From Epiperipatus broadwayi (taxonomy: Eukaryota; Onychophora; Udeonychophora; Euonychophora; Peripatidae): 64,000 bases of DNA. The stretch covers positions 1,504,115 to 1,568,114 of the forward strand of contig JAQFVV010006354.1 of assembly GCA_028023455.1 (NCBI GenBank). Reading direction: 5' to 3'. A program made the translations under genes and the position numbers. Positions 40,702 to 50,961 of this stretch are shown here, in pieces. Under the pieces are notes generated by a model that had not been told where the DNA came from, made no database searches, and saw nothing but the letters and a program-made list of their open reading frames with translations. Positions within the stretch are counted from its first letter, which is position 1; each line of letters starts with the position of its first letter.

Positions 40702-43380
40702 ATATATAAAATTTATTATATTTTTTATATATAAGTTTGTAGCCAGAAATGATGCAATCTTGTTAATAAGTCTCTCGAAAAACAATTATCCGGAAGACCC
40801 CTTAGATTAAAGTAAAAGATTACAAATTGGTAATAATAAAATAAACCCATTAGAGGAAATTGTCCATGCTAGCTTGTTTTAAAATCATAAGATATATTTT
40901 AAAACAATCGTTCAAGAAACTGATAGCAAACTTGCATTGTTTCAAACATCTTACTAGATAAGAGTATCCAGTCAAACTATTCCAAATGAAACTTAAGTGC
41001 TTAAACCGCCTCAGGTCCAGCCGTAGTTGCTAAGTTACAGCTTCAAATAAAAAGTATATATACTGCTGGATTTGAATCCACAGGGAGGAGACCATTAAAT
41101 AACTAAGTTGCTATACATATTCCATGCCAGTTTCAATTGTCACTCAATGTGTTGTGAGTAGGAAATTTCACCTTGTCCCTCCATTCTAATATGCTGTTTC
41201 CATGAACGAAGCTCTGCATCTTGTACTATTGAACTTTATGTATATTTTCCAGTGAAAGTGAAATGCTATCTCTTAAATTAATAATGCTACCCTAGACCTA
41301 GTGAAACAATACCAATGGACTGACTCCTAGTGAAATCGCTTTTCTAAATAAGCAAGGTAAAAGAACTTTGACCGCTTGCAATTCTTAAATCCTGCCTTCT
41401 CTGAAATATTTATGATTTAAATCATCTATTTTAAATGTCTTCAAAATATGTATTCGTGTAACTCTGTATAACTAATCTATATTAAGCCTCCTATAAAATG
41501 TTCTTCCTTTTCTTTTAATTCCAAGCGGCAAATAATTTTCATTTACATTTATGTATTTATATTTTAAAATAAATGCCAATAGTATTCTAAAATCGCCAGC
41601 ATATAATTTATTTTCATTTCCCCACCCATCATTTACTGGGTAAATAATTTATAATTTGATCAAAACAAGTCTTATTCGACTTGCCCAGGTGCTCGCGATT
41701 TTAGATAAATAAACTAATTATATTTTTCATGTTTACTTTAGAAAAACAGATTTGATGTCTGTTTTTCACATTCTCCTTTCTAAATAATGTGCTATCTTTT
41801 ATTCTTAAATTATATTATATATGTAAAACCCATCTTAGCTATTACCACCACCCACTTATTTTGTAATCATTTATATATATATTTTCACAAGGGTATTGAT
41901 TAACCAAAATTGAGATTTATTAAATGTGCAAAAAGTAATGAATAATATTAACATAATGTAAGGGGGAGGGGGATCTTAAGAGCTTAGTTTTATATTTAAG
42001 TATAATTATTATCCATGTTTGCTTAATGAAGCCATATCATTACGCCGAATATTTCATAATTTGTGGGCAATAAATATGTTAGATTATCTTTAACCTTTAG
42101 AGTTTTGTTTATATTATATTATTAAGAGTTACGTGGATAAAGGTCATTTTGTATATATATATATATATATATATGCTTCTTTCTCACATGGAGGCATCCG
42201 CAAAGTCAGGCCCCATCGTCGTTCTCTATGTCCTTAAATCAAGCTGTAAAACCACCCTGGGGACATACTTGGTCTTATATGCATGCTTTATATGGGGATC
42301 GCTCTGGTAAATCCAGCCCAATAATGACCTTGCTGACCACTCTTCATCTTCCATGATTCGCCTGTACTTCACTCCAGAGAATCTTGGACTCTTTCCTTTG
42401 TCAAACTGCCCCTGCCTATGTTTGCAGAGGAAATCGGTCCACTTCATTATAAAAATTCATGAAGCACACTCCTGGATTTATAATTGGACCAACCCAATCA
42501 GCCACCATGCACCCACCACCTTTCAGTGTCTTATTAGTCACCCAGAAGTATTCATAAGCTGTAATGAAATGATTTCTTTAAACAGACATATTTCCATTAG
42601 TTTAATTTAAGTATTAATGCGATAGATTTAGTATCCTTTATATAATTATTCATTACCCATCCCGCACATTAATTATCTATAACTCAAATTAATCATAATA
42701 TTGAATGTAACCAAATGTAATCTCTGCTTATGAAATTATTATTGTTTAAATTAAGTAAATGCTGTTTTCATCTCTGGAGGTGTAATAGGATTCTAGTAAT
42801 GTATTCCAATAGTGCTAATTTATTAAATCACACATATATATTATTGGCATAGCTGCAAATCTTATGTTATCATTAAATATGAGTCAAACTCACATATATA
42901 TATATTTATGTATAATACTCATGAGGATAACATCGGCTAAATAACCAGACAATTTTGTTATTAATAAATCTTATATATATATATATCAAACTCAAACCAT
43001 TGCTTTTTTTAGTTAAGATAATATATTAAGTTATTACTTATGCTCAAATATGACTAGATGATCTCCGCGCAATACATAATTAATATGCTAGATCATGAGC
43101 CTTTATTGCTCATGAAATACAACTAGTTATTAAGTTATTCTATCATATAAGTTTAGCCTAGAGTCTTTTTGTGTCTCCGATGATCGTGCAGGCAGATGAA
43201 AAGTAAATTAATTGATGTCATTGGGATTGTTGCTCATAATGCTATAGATCTGAGAAATAGGCAAATAGGGCAGAGTTCATGAGTGTTCCTGACCTGTGTA
43301 TCTTGTGCATGATTGGATTCGAGGTACTTTTGCCTAGATGCTTGATCTTGTTACGTGAACATACAAATCCGACTGGCACA
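40359..43380 (+). repeat. Left LTR (3022 bp)
   Basis: Aligns end to end with the right LTR with scattered substitutions and differences in TA tract length (40629-40693 here is much longer than 48253-48289). It starts with a 35-base hairpin (40359-40393) and has a GC-richer block at 42180-42560 that also persists in the diverged solo LTR. Confidence 0.85.
42188..42610 (+). pseudogene. Open-frame block inside left LTR, one stop
   Basis: Same frame and exactly the same length as 49757-50179 in the right LTR, with no indel, but a TAA at about 42306 breaks it. The translation shows no known domain. See the right-LTR entry. Confidence 0.25.
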
Positions 43381-43624
43381 GATTTTTCTTTTCTCCGGGT
43401 TTGGCACATCAACATAGGGCTTCGAATACAAACACCCATATACCTGTGATAGTAGTAGATAATGATAGATATAACATGTTTTTAAAAAAAAAAAAAAATT
43501 TTTTTTGAAAATTTTTTTTTTATGAAAATTTATTTTTCGGACACCCAGCTTAAAATTTTTTTTGAATATTAGTACACACTCCCTGTGAGTCATTGTTAAT
43601 ATAATTATAAATATTTTTCTCTCA

Positions 43625-43699
<75 letters not shown>

Positions 43700-43955
43700 T
43701 CAAGTTAATATTATGTTATATACTCAGTATTTTTTCTGCATAAAAGTTTTAAAATTTTTTTTCGTTTTCACGAACCTATAAAATAAAATAGTGGCAGTTT
43801 TGCTTTGTTTTCTTTCATGTATATGATTTGAATAATGATAGTGTTATATAATGTTTTATTCCTTGTCCTTAAATGTTCATTACATGTATAGTTCTTGTGA
43901 GTTTTTAAAAAAAGTAAAGAGAAGTAACAGCTTTTAAGAGGATTTTACTTTCATA

Positions 43956-44710
43956 TTAACCCTTTTCCCGCGTCCGACGAGGCTCCTCGTCGACATCTGA
44001 AATCACTCTAACTCAGCCCATTTTCATACGAAAAAATTCGTTAAATACGTATTGAATTCGTTTTTAAAAGTTCTGTACGATGGTGACATCTTCTGATTTA
44101 TTTTAGAAGTAAAAAATAGAAAAAAAACGCATTTAAACCTAAACAAAGAAGGAACATTATTTGTGATTGGTTCTTAGCATGCTCTCAGCCGAAAAAGACA
44201 TTCTGATTGGCTGGAAAGAACAAAGAAACTGCCTGATCAAAGAAAATAAAGAAAAATGCTGAGATTTTCATTTCGAATACGATTTAAATTATTATTAAAT
44301 AATATTTATGGAAATTAAACATAATTTTCAGAGAGAATAATAAAAAAAAAAAATTATTTTCGAAAAATATTGAAGATTTTAGTACAAATATTGAAGTTGT
44401 AATAAAAAGAAATATTTACTTTTCTATAACGTAAAAGTCGATCTTTTTGTTTACATTATAACTTTTATGTTGCCGATATTGAATATCTTAGAATAAATAA
44501 ATAGCAATTTATTTTTGAAAGAACTTTCATTGTCTTCACAACCTTAAAAATTAATTATATACTTTTTATAAACGTATCTGAGTTGAATTTAATATTATAG
44601 GCGAATATGTTTTAACAATAGGCTTTGTCTTCAGTTTGTGAGTTGGCCAATTAAAAGATTTGATTTTTATCTGATACAACCAATGATAAAATTAGCGGTT
44701 TAAGGGTTAA
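43956..44710. mobile_element. piggyBac-like non-autonomous element (MITE), 755 bp
   Basis: Bounded by TTAA at 43956-43959 and 44707-44710, with inverted ends CCCTTTTCCCGCG and (reverse complement of the right end) CCCTTAAACCGCT. TTAA duplication with CCC/GGG ends is the piggyBac signature. A perfect subterminal palindrome, CGACGAGGCTCCTCGTCG, lies just inside the left end and is far more GC-rich than the surroundings. No transposase ORF. It interrupts one unit of the tandem array, so it arrived after the array formed. Confidence 0.75.
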
Positions 44711-45130
44711 TTAAAGATAAAGAAGTGCTTTTCCCAAATAATGTTTGTAGTTTTCGTATACATGTAAGATTCCAGTGATATAAAAGAGTGACAGCTTTTA
44801 AGGGGCTCTCATTTTTACAAAATAAAATGTTTTTTTTTTTTTCAAAGAAGTGAATAAGATGTTGTATAATGTATCTTTTTCTTGGTCATAAACATGAAAT
44901 TACATGCAGGATGCCCGTAAATAAAATAGTGGTAGTTCTAAGGGGCCTCCACAGTTATAATAATAAAGTAAAAAGTATGTTTTAAATAGTGTTTTTATGT
45001 ATATAAGTTTCCAAAAATGATTTTAATAACATAAAAATATTTTCAAGTTTACAGTATGATAAAATAGTGTTAGCTTTTAAGGGGCCTTCACATTTATAAT
45101 AAAAATAAAGTATGTGTTCTAAATAGTAGC

Positions 45131-45132
<2 letters not shown>

Positions 45133-45208
<76 letters not shown>
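45133..45208. repeat. (TA)n tract within the tandem array
   Basis: Long alternating TA run with one CTA interruption; accounts for the longer unit at 45067-45267. Confidence 0.9.
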
Positions 45209-45212
<4 letters not shown>

Positions 45213-46499
45213 TTCCATAAATGATTTTAAATAAAGTATTTTTGAGTTTACAATGTAATAAAATAGTGATAGCTTTTAAGGGGCTTTCACATTTAAAATA
45301 AAAAGATAAAGTGTGTACAATACAGAATAATAATATTGAGTTATATAAAAATTCTTTTTCCATTTTAATAAATATCTTATAAATATAACTTTTTTATAAA
45401 TGTCTCAAATAATAATATTTCCAAGTCTGAGAGAATTAAATTATTAGTGTCAGCTTTTAAGGGGCTTTCGCATTCAAAGATAAAAAGATAGTAAAGTAGT
45501 GTATGCGCTAAATAATATATAATATTTTTTTCTAAATGTTTTAAATAATGATGTTAAATATAATATTTTTTCCTTGTTAATGTATCTTTTAAATAAATAT
45601 TTTAAATTTAGAATATGTCCAAGTCAGAGTTAAATAAGTGACAGTTTTTAAAATGCTTTCACTGTTAAAAATAATAAAATAAAGATTCTAAATCATCGCA
45701 AATGTGCAGATTTTTTTTTGAAATGTTTTAATAATATTCATGTGTATATAACGGTCTTAAGTCAATGGAAGAAATAAAATAATGACAGTTTTTGTTACAC
45801 TTTCAGTCTCCTATATATATAAATATCTGCTAAAGCCATAATAATGTTTTTTCTGTTAAAGCTGTAAATGTATAACTATTTAAGTATAGATCTTAGAAAA
45901 GTATACAACCCAATAATAGCAGATCATCTCGTCAGAACATATAGGCCTATCCTTTTGGCTGGTGCCCGGTATTAATACCACTATAAATTTGCCAATAGGT
46001 GATCAAGTTATTTAGAATAAAAAGAGTTTAAAAGCAATGAGTCATAATAAAAGTTATATAGAGTTTTTTTTCCCAAAATATGTGTATCAAGTGCATCAAT
46101 GCAATAGTTAATCAATCATTTTGTTAAGATGCTTCAGGTGCTGAAGAACAACTCCAAAAACAGACCACGAAAGAAGACATAAAGAAGCCCAGGTAGAAGT
46201 TATAATAATTTTTTTGATATACTTTGCATTAAAGAGCTAAATAATAATCAGTATAGCTATATATGTTTCACAGTAAAAACTAGATCTAGAAATAATTAAT
46301 ATTAAGGAATAAAAGGTAGGATAGCAATAATCATTTAAATAAATGTAGATTAAATATGGGAGTGGGAGAGTAGAGTAAGGAAAGAGTGTAGAATGGGGGG
46401 AGGAGGTGTTCGTCCATATTAAAATAAAAAAAATAAATAACCATAAAACTTATCTGGGTAATTAAAAAAATATATAATTTTATCTTAAACCTAAGATAG

Positions 46500-47376
46500 A
46501 TGGAGGACAGCAGTGAGGATCGGGATCAGGGAAATACATTGAGGTCAGGTAAAATTATTTTGGAGAGTGGTGACCCACCCAAGAAAGTCGACAATCCACC
46601 TGTAACTATGGAAACAGTGATATGGATGTTGCAGAGAATGGAAAAGAGATTTGAGAGATTGGAGGCAAAGATCGAGGACGAAAGCAGAAAGACAAAGGAG
46701 TGGATGGCCATCACATGGGATAGCATGAATAGCATCACAGCAACTAAGGTAGAGGAGGTGCAAATAGAGTGCTGACAGGAATGCAAGGACATTTATAACA
46801 AGTTTGAGGGGTCTCTGGAGGGACCACAAGTACGAGACTCTGGATGCCATCCAAGAAATAAAAGAAGAGATGACAGCCAAGCAAAACAAACAAGAAGCCA
46901 CCTTTCTTGTATGCATTGACCAAATTAAGGAAGAGATGAATGGTATGAAGGAGGATATGTCAAGAACCAAGGAGAGTGTGAGCTTTGAAGAAGAAAGACC
47001 AGGACTGGAGAGAATGACAAACAGCAGTCCCCAGCTTCTGCTAGAAACCTGTGCAGGAAGGTCAACACCCATTATGTCCAAGGAACCGATAGTACATTCA
47101 CTGATATCACTGACAAAACTTGAAACTCAAATTATGACAACAATACAACAGAATAAGCCACCCTATGTACAACAGATGATGGTGGGATGTCAATTTAGGA
47201 AGATAGAGGAGATGGCCCAATTCCTCACGTCAATCGATCATTCACCCATACAAGCGGGACCACCCAAATATCACTCCGGACCTGTGGAGCAACCATTCAG
47301 ATACCAGCACAACTCATGGCGAGATGAACCAATTAGCAGCAAAAAGTATGAACCACCAGATAGAAGGAGAAACTAG
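46500..47376 (+). pseudogene. Coiled-coil ORF of the LTR element (Gag-position), frameshifted
   Basis: The first frame (46500-46775) starts MEDSSEDRDQGNTLRSGKII and moves into a Glu/Lys-rich helix, TVIWMLQRMEKRFERLEAKI. It stops at 46775; a +1 frame (46804-47376) picks up at once with TLDAIQEIKEEMTAKQNKQ, IDQIKEEMNGMKEDMSRTKE, then a Pro/Gln-rich tail ending SSKKYEPPDRRRN. Together about 290 residues: acidic N-terminus, long coiled coil, basic tail. No capsid fold, zinc knuckle, protease or RT motif is recognised. Position and orientation fit a Gag-like structural protein of a non-autonomous element. Base composition is markedly less AT-rich than the surroundings, suggesting it was under coding constraint until recently. 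Whether the shift is a mutation or programmed frameshifting is unknown; the stop precedes any obvious slippery site, so mutation is simpler. Confidence 0.5.
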
Positions 47377-47490
47377 AGGAAAAGCTGGATGGATAGAACA
47401 TGACGACATGAATATCCAATGGTAAATGATTTAGGACTCTAATAATTTGTTATAATAGTTTTTTTATTATTATTTTATGTTAATCAGTTA

Positions 47491-47615
47491 ACCAAGCAGT
47501 TTTTTTTTGAAGACAGTGAATAATTTGTTCATATATAGCATAGTTTCTTGTATTATTATCTTATTGTATTCAATTAAACAAGCAGTTTTTTTTTTGAAGA
47601 CAGTGAAAAATTTTT
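47491..47615 (+). repeat. Duplicated AAGCAG-T-run-GAAGACAGTGAA motif
   Basis: AACCAAGCAG, a T run, GAAGACAGTGAATAATTT at about 47491 recurs at about 47576 with small changes, about 85 bases apart. Confidence 0.75.
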
Positions 47616-47621
47616 CTAGTA

Positions 47622-47868
47622 ACATAGCAGAGAGGATACTCTATCATAAATGAAAGTCATAAATTTCTAATATAACACAGAGTTAGGATATTCGATAGTA
47701 AATGAAAGTCATAAAAATTTATAATATAGCAGAGAGGGTATTTTAGCATAAATCAAAAATCATAAAATTTCTAACATAGCAGAGAGCTATTCTATCATAA
47801 ATGAAAGCCATAAATTTCTAATATAGCAGTGAGGGTATTCTATCATAAATGAAAGTCATAAAATTCCT
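47622..47868 (+). repeat. Tandem repeat, about 5 copies of about 50 bp
   Basis: Units of the form ATAGCAGAGAGGGTATTCTA, TCATAAATGAAAGTCATAAA, TTTCTAAT follow one another with small changes, ending about 115 bases before the right LTR. Confidence 0.85.
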
Positions 47869-47983
47869 TTTAGATACATTGCCAATCCAAAGTTTGTTCT
47901 TTAGTTACCTGGACATCAGGTAAAAGCTTTTTTTTCTTTTTTTAAACATTTTTTTCATTTTTTTTCCGGTAAGTTCAAAAAAA

Positions 47984-48251
47984 TGAAGCAGATGATCTGA
48001 TGCTCAGATCCTGCTTCACAGACCACATCCAATCTCCTACCATTTAACTGTATTCAAACCCACCTTTACGCACGTATATACATAGCTAATAATATATATA
48101 TTTCTTTGCTCAGCATTATAACATAAATAATGTAAATGTATGTATTTTAATTTAAAAATATTTTATTTAAGAATAATCTCATGTATATTAATGGGCGTAA
48201 ATAATAAATATATATATTTCAGTGTAGGAGGTTGCGAATAAATTAAGTTAC

Positions 48252-48294
<43 letters not shown>

Positions 48295-50456
48295 ATATAT
48301 AAAATTTATAATTTTTTTATACATAAGTTTGTAGCCAGAAATGATGCAATCTTGTTAATAAGTCTCTCAAAAAACAATTACCCAGAAGACCCCTTAGATA
48401 AAGTAAAAGATTACAAATTGATAATAATAAAATAAACCCATTAGTGGAAATTGTCCATGCTTGCTTGTTTTAAAATCATAAGATATATTTTAAAACAATC
48501 GTTCAAGAAACTGATAACAAACTTGAATTGTTTCAAACATCTTACTAGATAAAAGTATCTGGTCAAACTATTCCAAATGAAACTTAAGTACATAAATTGC
48601 TAAGTTACAGCTTCAAATAAAAAGTATATATACTGCTGGATTTGAATCCACAGGGAGGAGACCATTAAATAACTAAGTTGCTATAAATATTCCATGCCAG
48701 TTTTAATTCTCACTCAATGTGTCGTGAGTAGGAAATTTCACCTTGTCCCTCCTTTCTAATATGCTGTTCCCATGAACAAAGCTCTGCATCCCGTACTACT
48801 GAACTTTATGTATATTTTCCAGTGAAAGTGAAATGCTATCTCTCAAATTAATAATGCTACCCTATATCTAGTGAAACAATACCGATAGACTGACTCCTAG
48901 TGAAATCGCTTTTCTAAATAAGCAAGGTAAAAGAACTTTGACCGCTTGCAATTCTTAAATCCTGCCTTCTCTGTAATATTTATGATTTAAATCATCTATT
49001 TTAAATGTCTTCAAAATATATATTCGTGTAACTCTATATAACTAATCTATATTAAGCCTCTTATAAAATGTTTTTCCTTTTCTTTTAATTCCAAGCGGCA
49101 AATAATTTTCATTTACATTTATGTATTTATATTTTAAAATAAATGCCAATAGTATTCTAAAATTGCCAGCATATAATTCATTTTCGTTTCCCCACCCATC
49201 ATTTCTGGGTAAATAATTTATAATTTGATCAAAACAAGTCTTATTCGACTTGCCCAGGTGCTTGCGATTTTAGATAAATAAACTAATTATATTTTTCATG
49301 TTTACTGTAGAAAAACAGATTTGATGTCTGTTTTTCACATTCTCCTTCCTACATAATGTGCTATCTTTTATTCTTAAATTATATTATATATGTAAAACCC
49401 ATCTTAGCTTTTACTACCACCCACTTATTTTGTAATAATTTATATATTTTCACAAGGGCATTGATTAACCAAAATTGAGATTTTTTAAATGTGTAAAAAT
49501 TAATGAATAATATTAACATAATGTAAGGGGGAGGGGGATCTTAAGAGCTTAGTTTTATATTTAAGTATAATTATTATCCATGTTTGCTTAATGAAGCCAT
49601 ATCATTACGCTGAATATTTCATAATTTGTGGGCAGTAAATATATTAGATAATCTTTAACCTTTAGAGTTTTGTTTATATTATATTATTAAGCATTACGTG
49701 CATAAAGGCCATTTCGTATATATATATATATATATATATGTGTGCTTCTTTCTCACATGGAGGCATCTGCGAAGTCGGGCCCCATCGTCATTCTCTATGT
49801 CCTTAAACCAGGCTGTAAAACCATCCTGGGGGCATCCTTGATTTTATGTGCATGCTTTATATGGGGATCGCTCTGGAAAATCCAGCCCGATAATGACATT
49901 GCCGACCACTCTTCTTCATCCATGATTCGCCTGTACTTCACTCCAGGGAATCTTGTACTCTTTCATTCGTCAAACCGACCCTGCCTCCGTTTGCAAAGGA
50001 AATTGGTCCACTTCATTATAAAAATTCATGAACCACACTCCAGGATCCATAATTGGACCAACCCAATCAGCCACCATGCATGCGCCACCTTTCAGTGTCT
50101 TATTAGTCACCCAGAAGTATTCATAAGCCATAATGAAATGATTTCTTTAAACAGACATATTTCCATTAGTTTAATTTAAGTATTAATGTGATAGATTTAG
50201 TATCATTTATATAATTATTCATTACCCATCCCGCACATTAATTATCTATAACTCAAATTAATCATAATATTGAACGTAACCAAATGTAATCTCTGCTTAT
50301 GAAATTATTATTGTTTAAATTAAGTAAATGCTCTTTTCGTCTCTTGGGGTGTAATAGGATTCTAGTAATGTATTCCAATAGCACTAATTTATTAAATCAC
50401 ACATATGTATTATTGGCATAGCCACAAATCTTATGTTATCATTAAATGTGAGTCAA

Positions 50457-50495
<39 letters not shown>

Positions 50496-50961
50496 ATACT
50501 CATGAGGCTAATGTCAGCTAAATAACCTGACAATTTTGTTATTAATAAATCTTAAATATATATATCAAACTCAAACCATTGCTTTTTTTTAGTTAAGATA
50601 ATATATTAAGTTATTACTTATGCTCAAATATGACTAGATGATCTCCACTCAATACATAATTAATATGCCAGATCATGAGCCTTTATTGCTCATAAAATAT
50701 AACTAGTTATTAAGTTATTCTATCATATAAGTTTAGCCTAGAGTCTTTTTGTGTCTCCGATGATCGATGCAGGCGGATGAAAAGTAAATTAATTGATGTC
50801 ATCAGGATTGTTGCTCATAATGTTATAGATCTGGGAAATAGGCAAATAGGATAGAGTTCCTAAGTGGTCCTGACCTGTGTATCATGCACATGATTGGATT
50901 CGAGATACTTTTGTCTCGATGCTTGATCTTGTTATGTGAACATACAAATCTGACCGGCACA
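47984..50961 (+). repeat. Right LTR (2978 bp)
   Basis: Full-length partner of the left LTR with the same TGAAGC start hairpin (47984-48018) and GGCACA end. A CA/TA tract at 50458-50495 replaces the TA tract of the left copy. Differences from the left LTR are frequent enough that insertion is not very recent. Confidence 0.85.
49757..50179 (+). CDS. 140-codon open frame within right LTR, function unknown
   Basis: From ATG at 49757 (MEASAKSGPIVILYVLKPGC) to the stop at 50179. Hydrophobic stretch ILGASLILCACFIWGSLW near residues 23-40 could span a membrane; the remainder is His/Ser/Ile-rich. The left LTR has the same frame and length but one stop. The solo LTR keeps nucleotide similarity to this GC-richer block but not the frame, so a regulatory U3 block is at least as likely as a protein. 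Not recognised as any family. Confidence 0.2.
   Translation: MEASAKSGPIVILYVLKPGCKTILGASLILCACFIWGSLWKIQPDNDIADHSSSSMIRLYFTPGNLVLFHSSNRPCLRLQRKLVHFIIKIHEPHSRIHNWTNPISHHACATFQCLISHPEVFISHNEMISLNRHISISLI

Larger units (their letters stand above)
43791..45810 (+). repeat. Diverged tandem array of about 140-200-bp units
   Basis: A core word like AGTGACAGCTTTTAAGGGGC with following TTTCACATTTA recurs at about 43791, 43924, 44788, 44929, 45067, 45267, 45447, 45638 and 45783. Between cores the order is AAATAAAGTATG, TCTAAATAGT, (TA)n or AT-rich sequence, TTTCCATAAATGATTTTAA, then ATAAAATAGTG. Spacing is 133-145 bases where there is no TA expansion and 180-200 with it. The wide 43924-44788 interval is explained by the MITE insertion. 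The GCTTTTAAGGGGCTTTCAC core is better conserved than the rest. Confidence 0.75.
43381..47983 (+). other. Internal region of the LTR element
   Basis: From left: a homopolymer-rich stretch (43480-43515), a long (TA)n tract (43626-43696), a diverged tandem array (43791-45810) with a nested piggyBac-like MITE, about 0.7 kb of AT-rich sequence, the coiled-coil ORF (46500-47376), and two sets of short repeats before the right LTR. No pol domain is visible in any frame. Confidence 0.7.
40359..50961 (+). mobile_element. LTR retrotransposon with about 3-kb LTRs and no recognisable pol
   Basis: Two long direct repeats (40359-43380 and 47984-50961) begin TGAAGC and end GGCACA, giving the canonical TG...CA ends, and enclose 4603 bases. 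Four bases outside each end are ATAC and CTAC, a possible 4-bp target duplication with one change. The interior holds a tandem array, a nested MITE, a broken coiled-coil ORF and short repeats. I find no protease, reverse transcriptase or integrase motif. No tRNA primer site is recognised right after the left LTR and no clear purine tract before the right one, beyond GTTCAAAAAAA. Plus orientation is chosen from the ORF. It resembles large non-autonomous LTR elements. A third LTR copy stands alone at 59215-62388. Confidence 0.8.

Noticed and set aside
42226-42447. 73-codon minus-strand frame in the left LTR that looks protein-like
   Set aside because: Not open in the right LTR and not kept in the solo LTR.
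46526-47081. Minus-strand frames of 88 and 178 codons
   Set aside because: Antisense shadows of the coiled-coil ORF; Leu/Ser/His-rich as expected for the complement of Glu/Lys-rich codons.
47622-47868. CRISPR-like array of short repeats
   Set aside because: Direct tandem units with no unique spacers in a eukaryotic retroelement.
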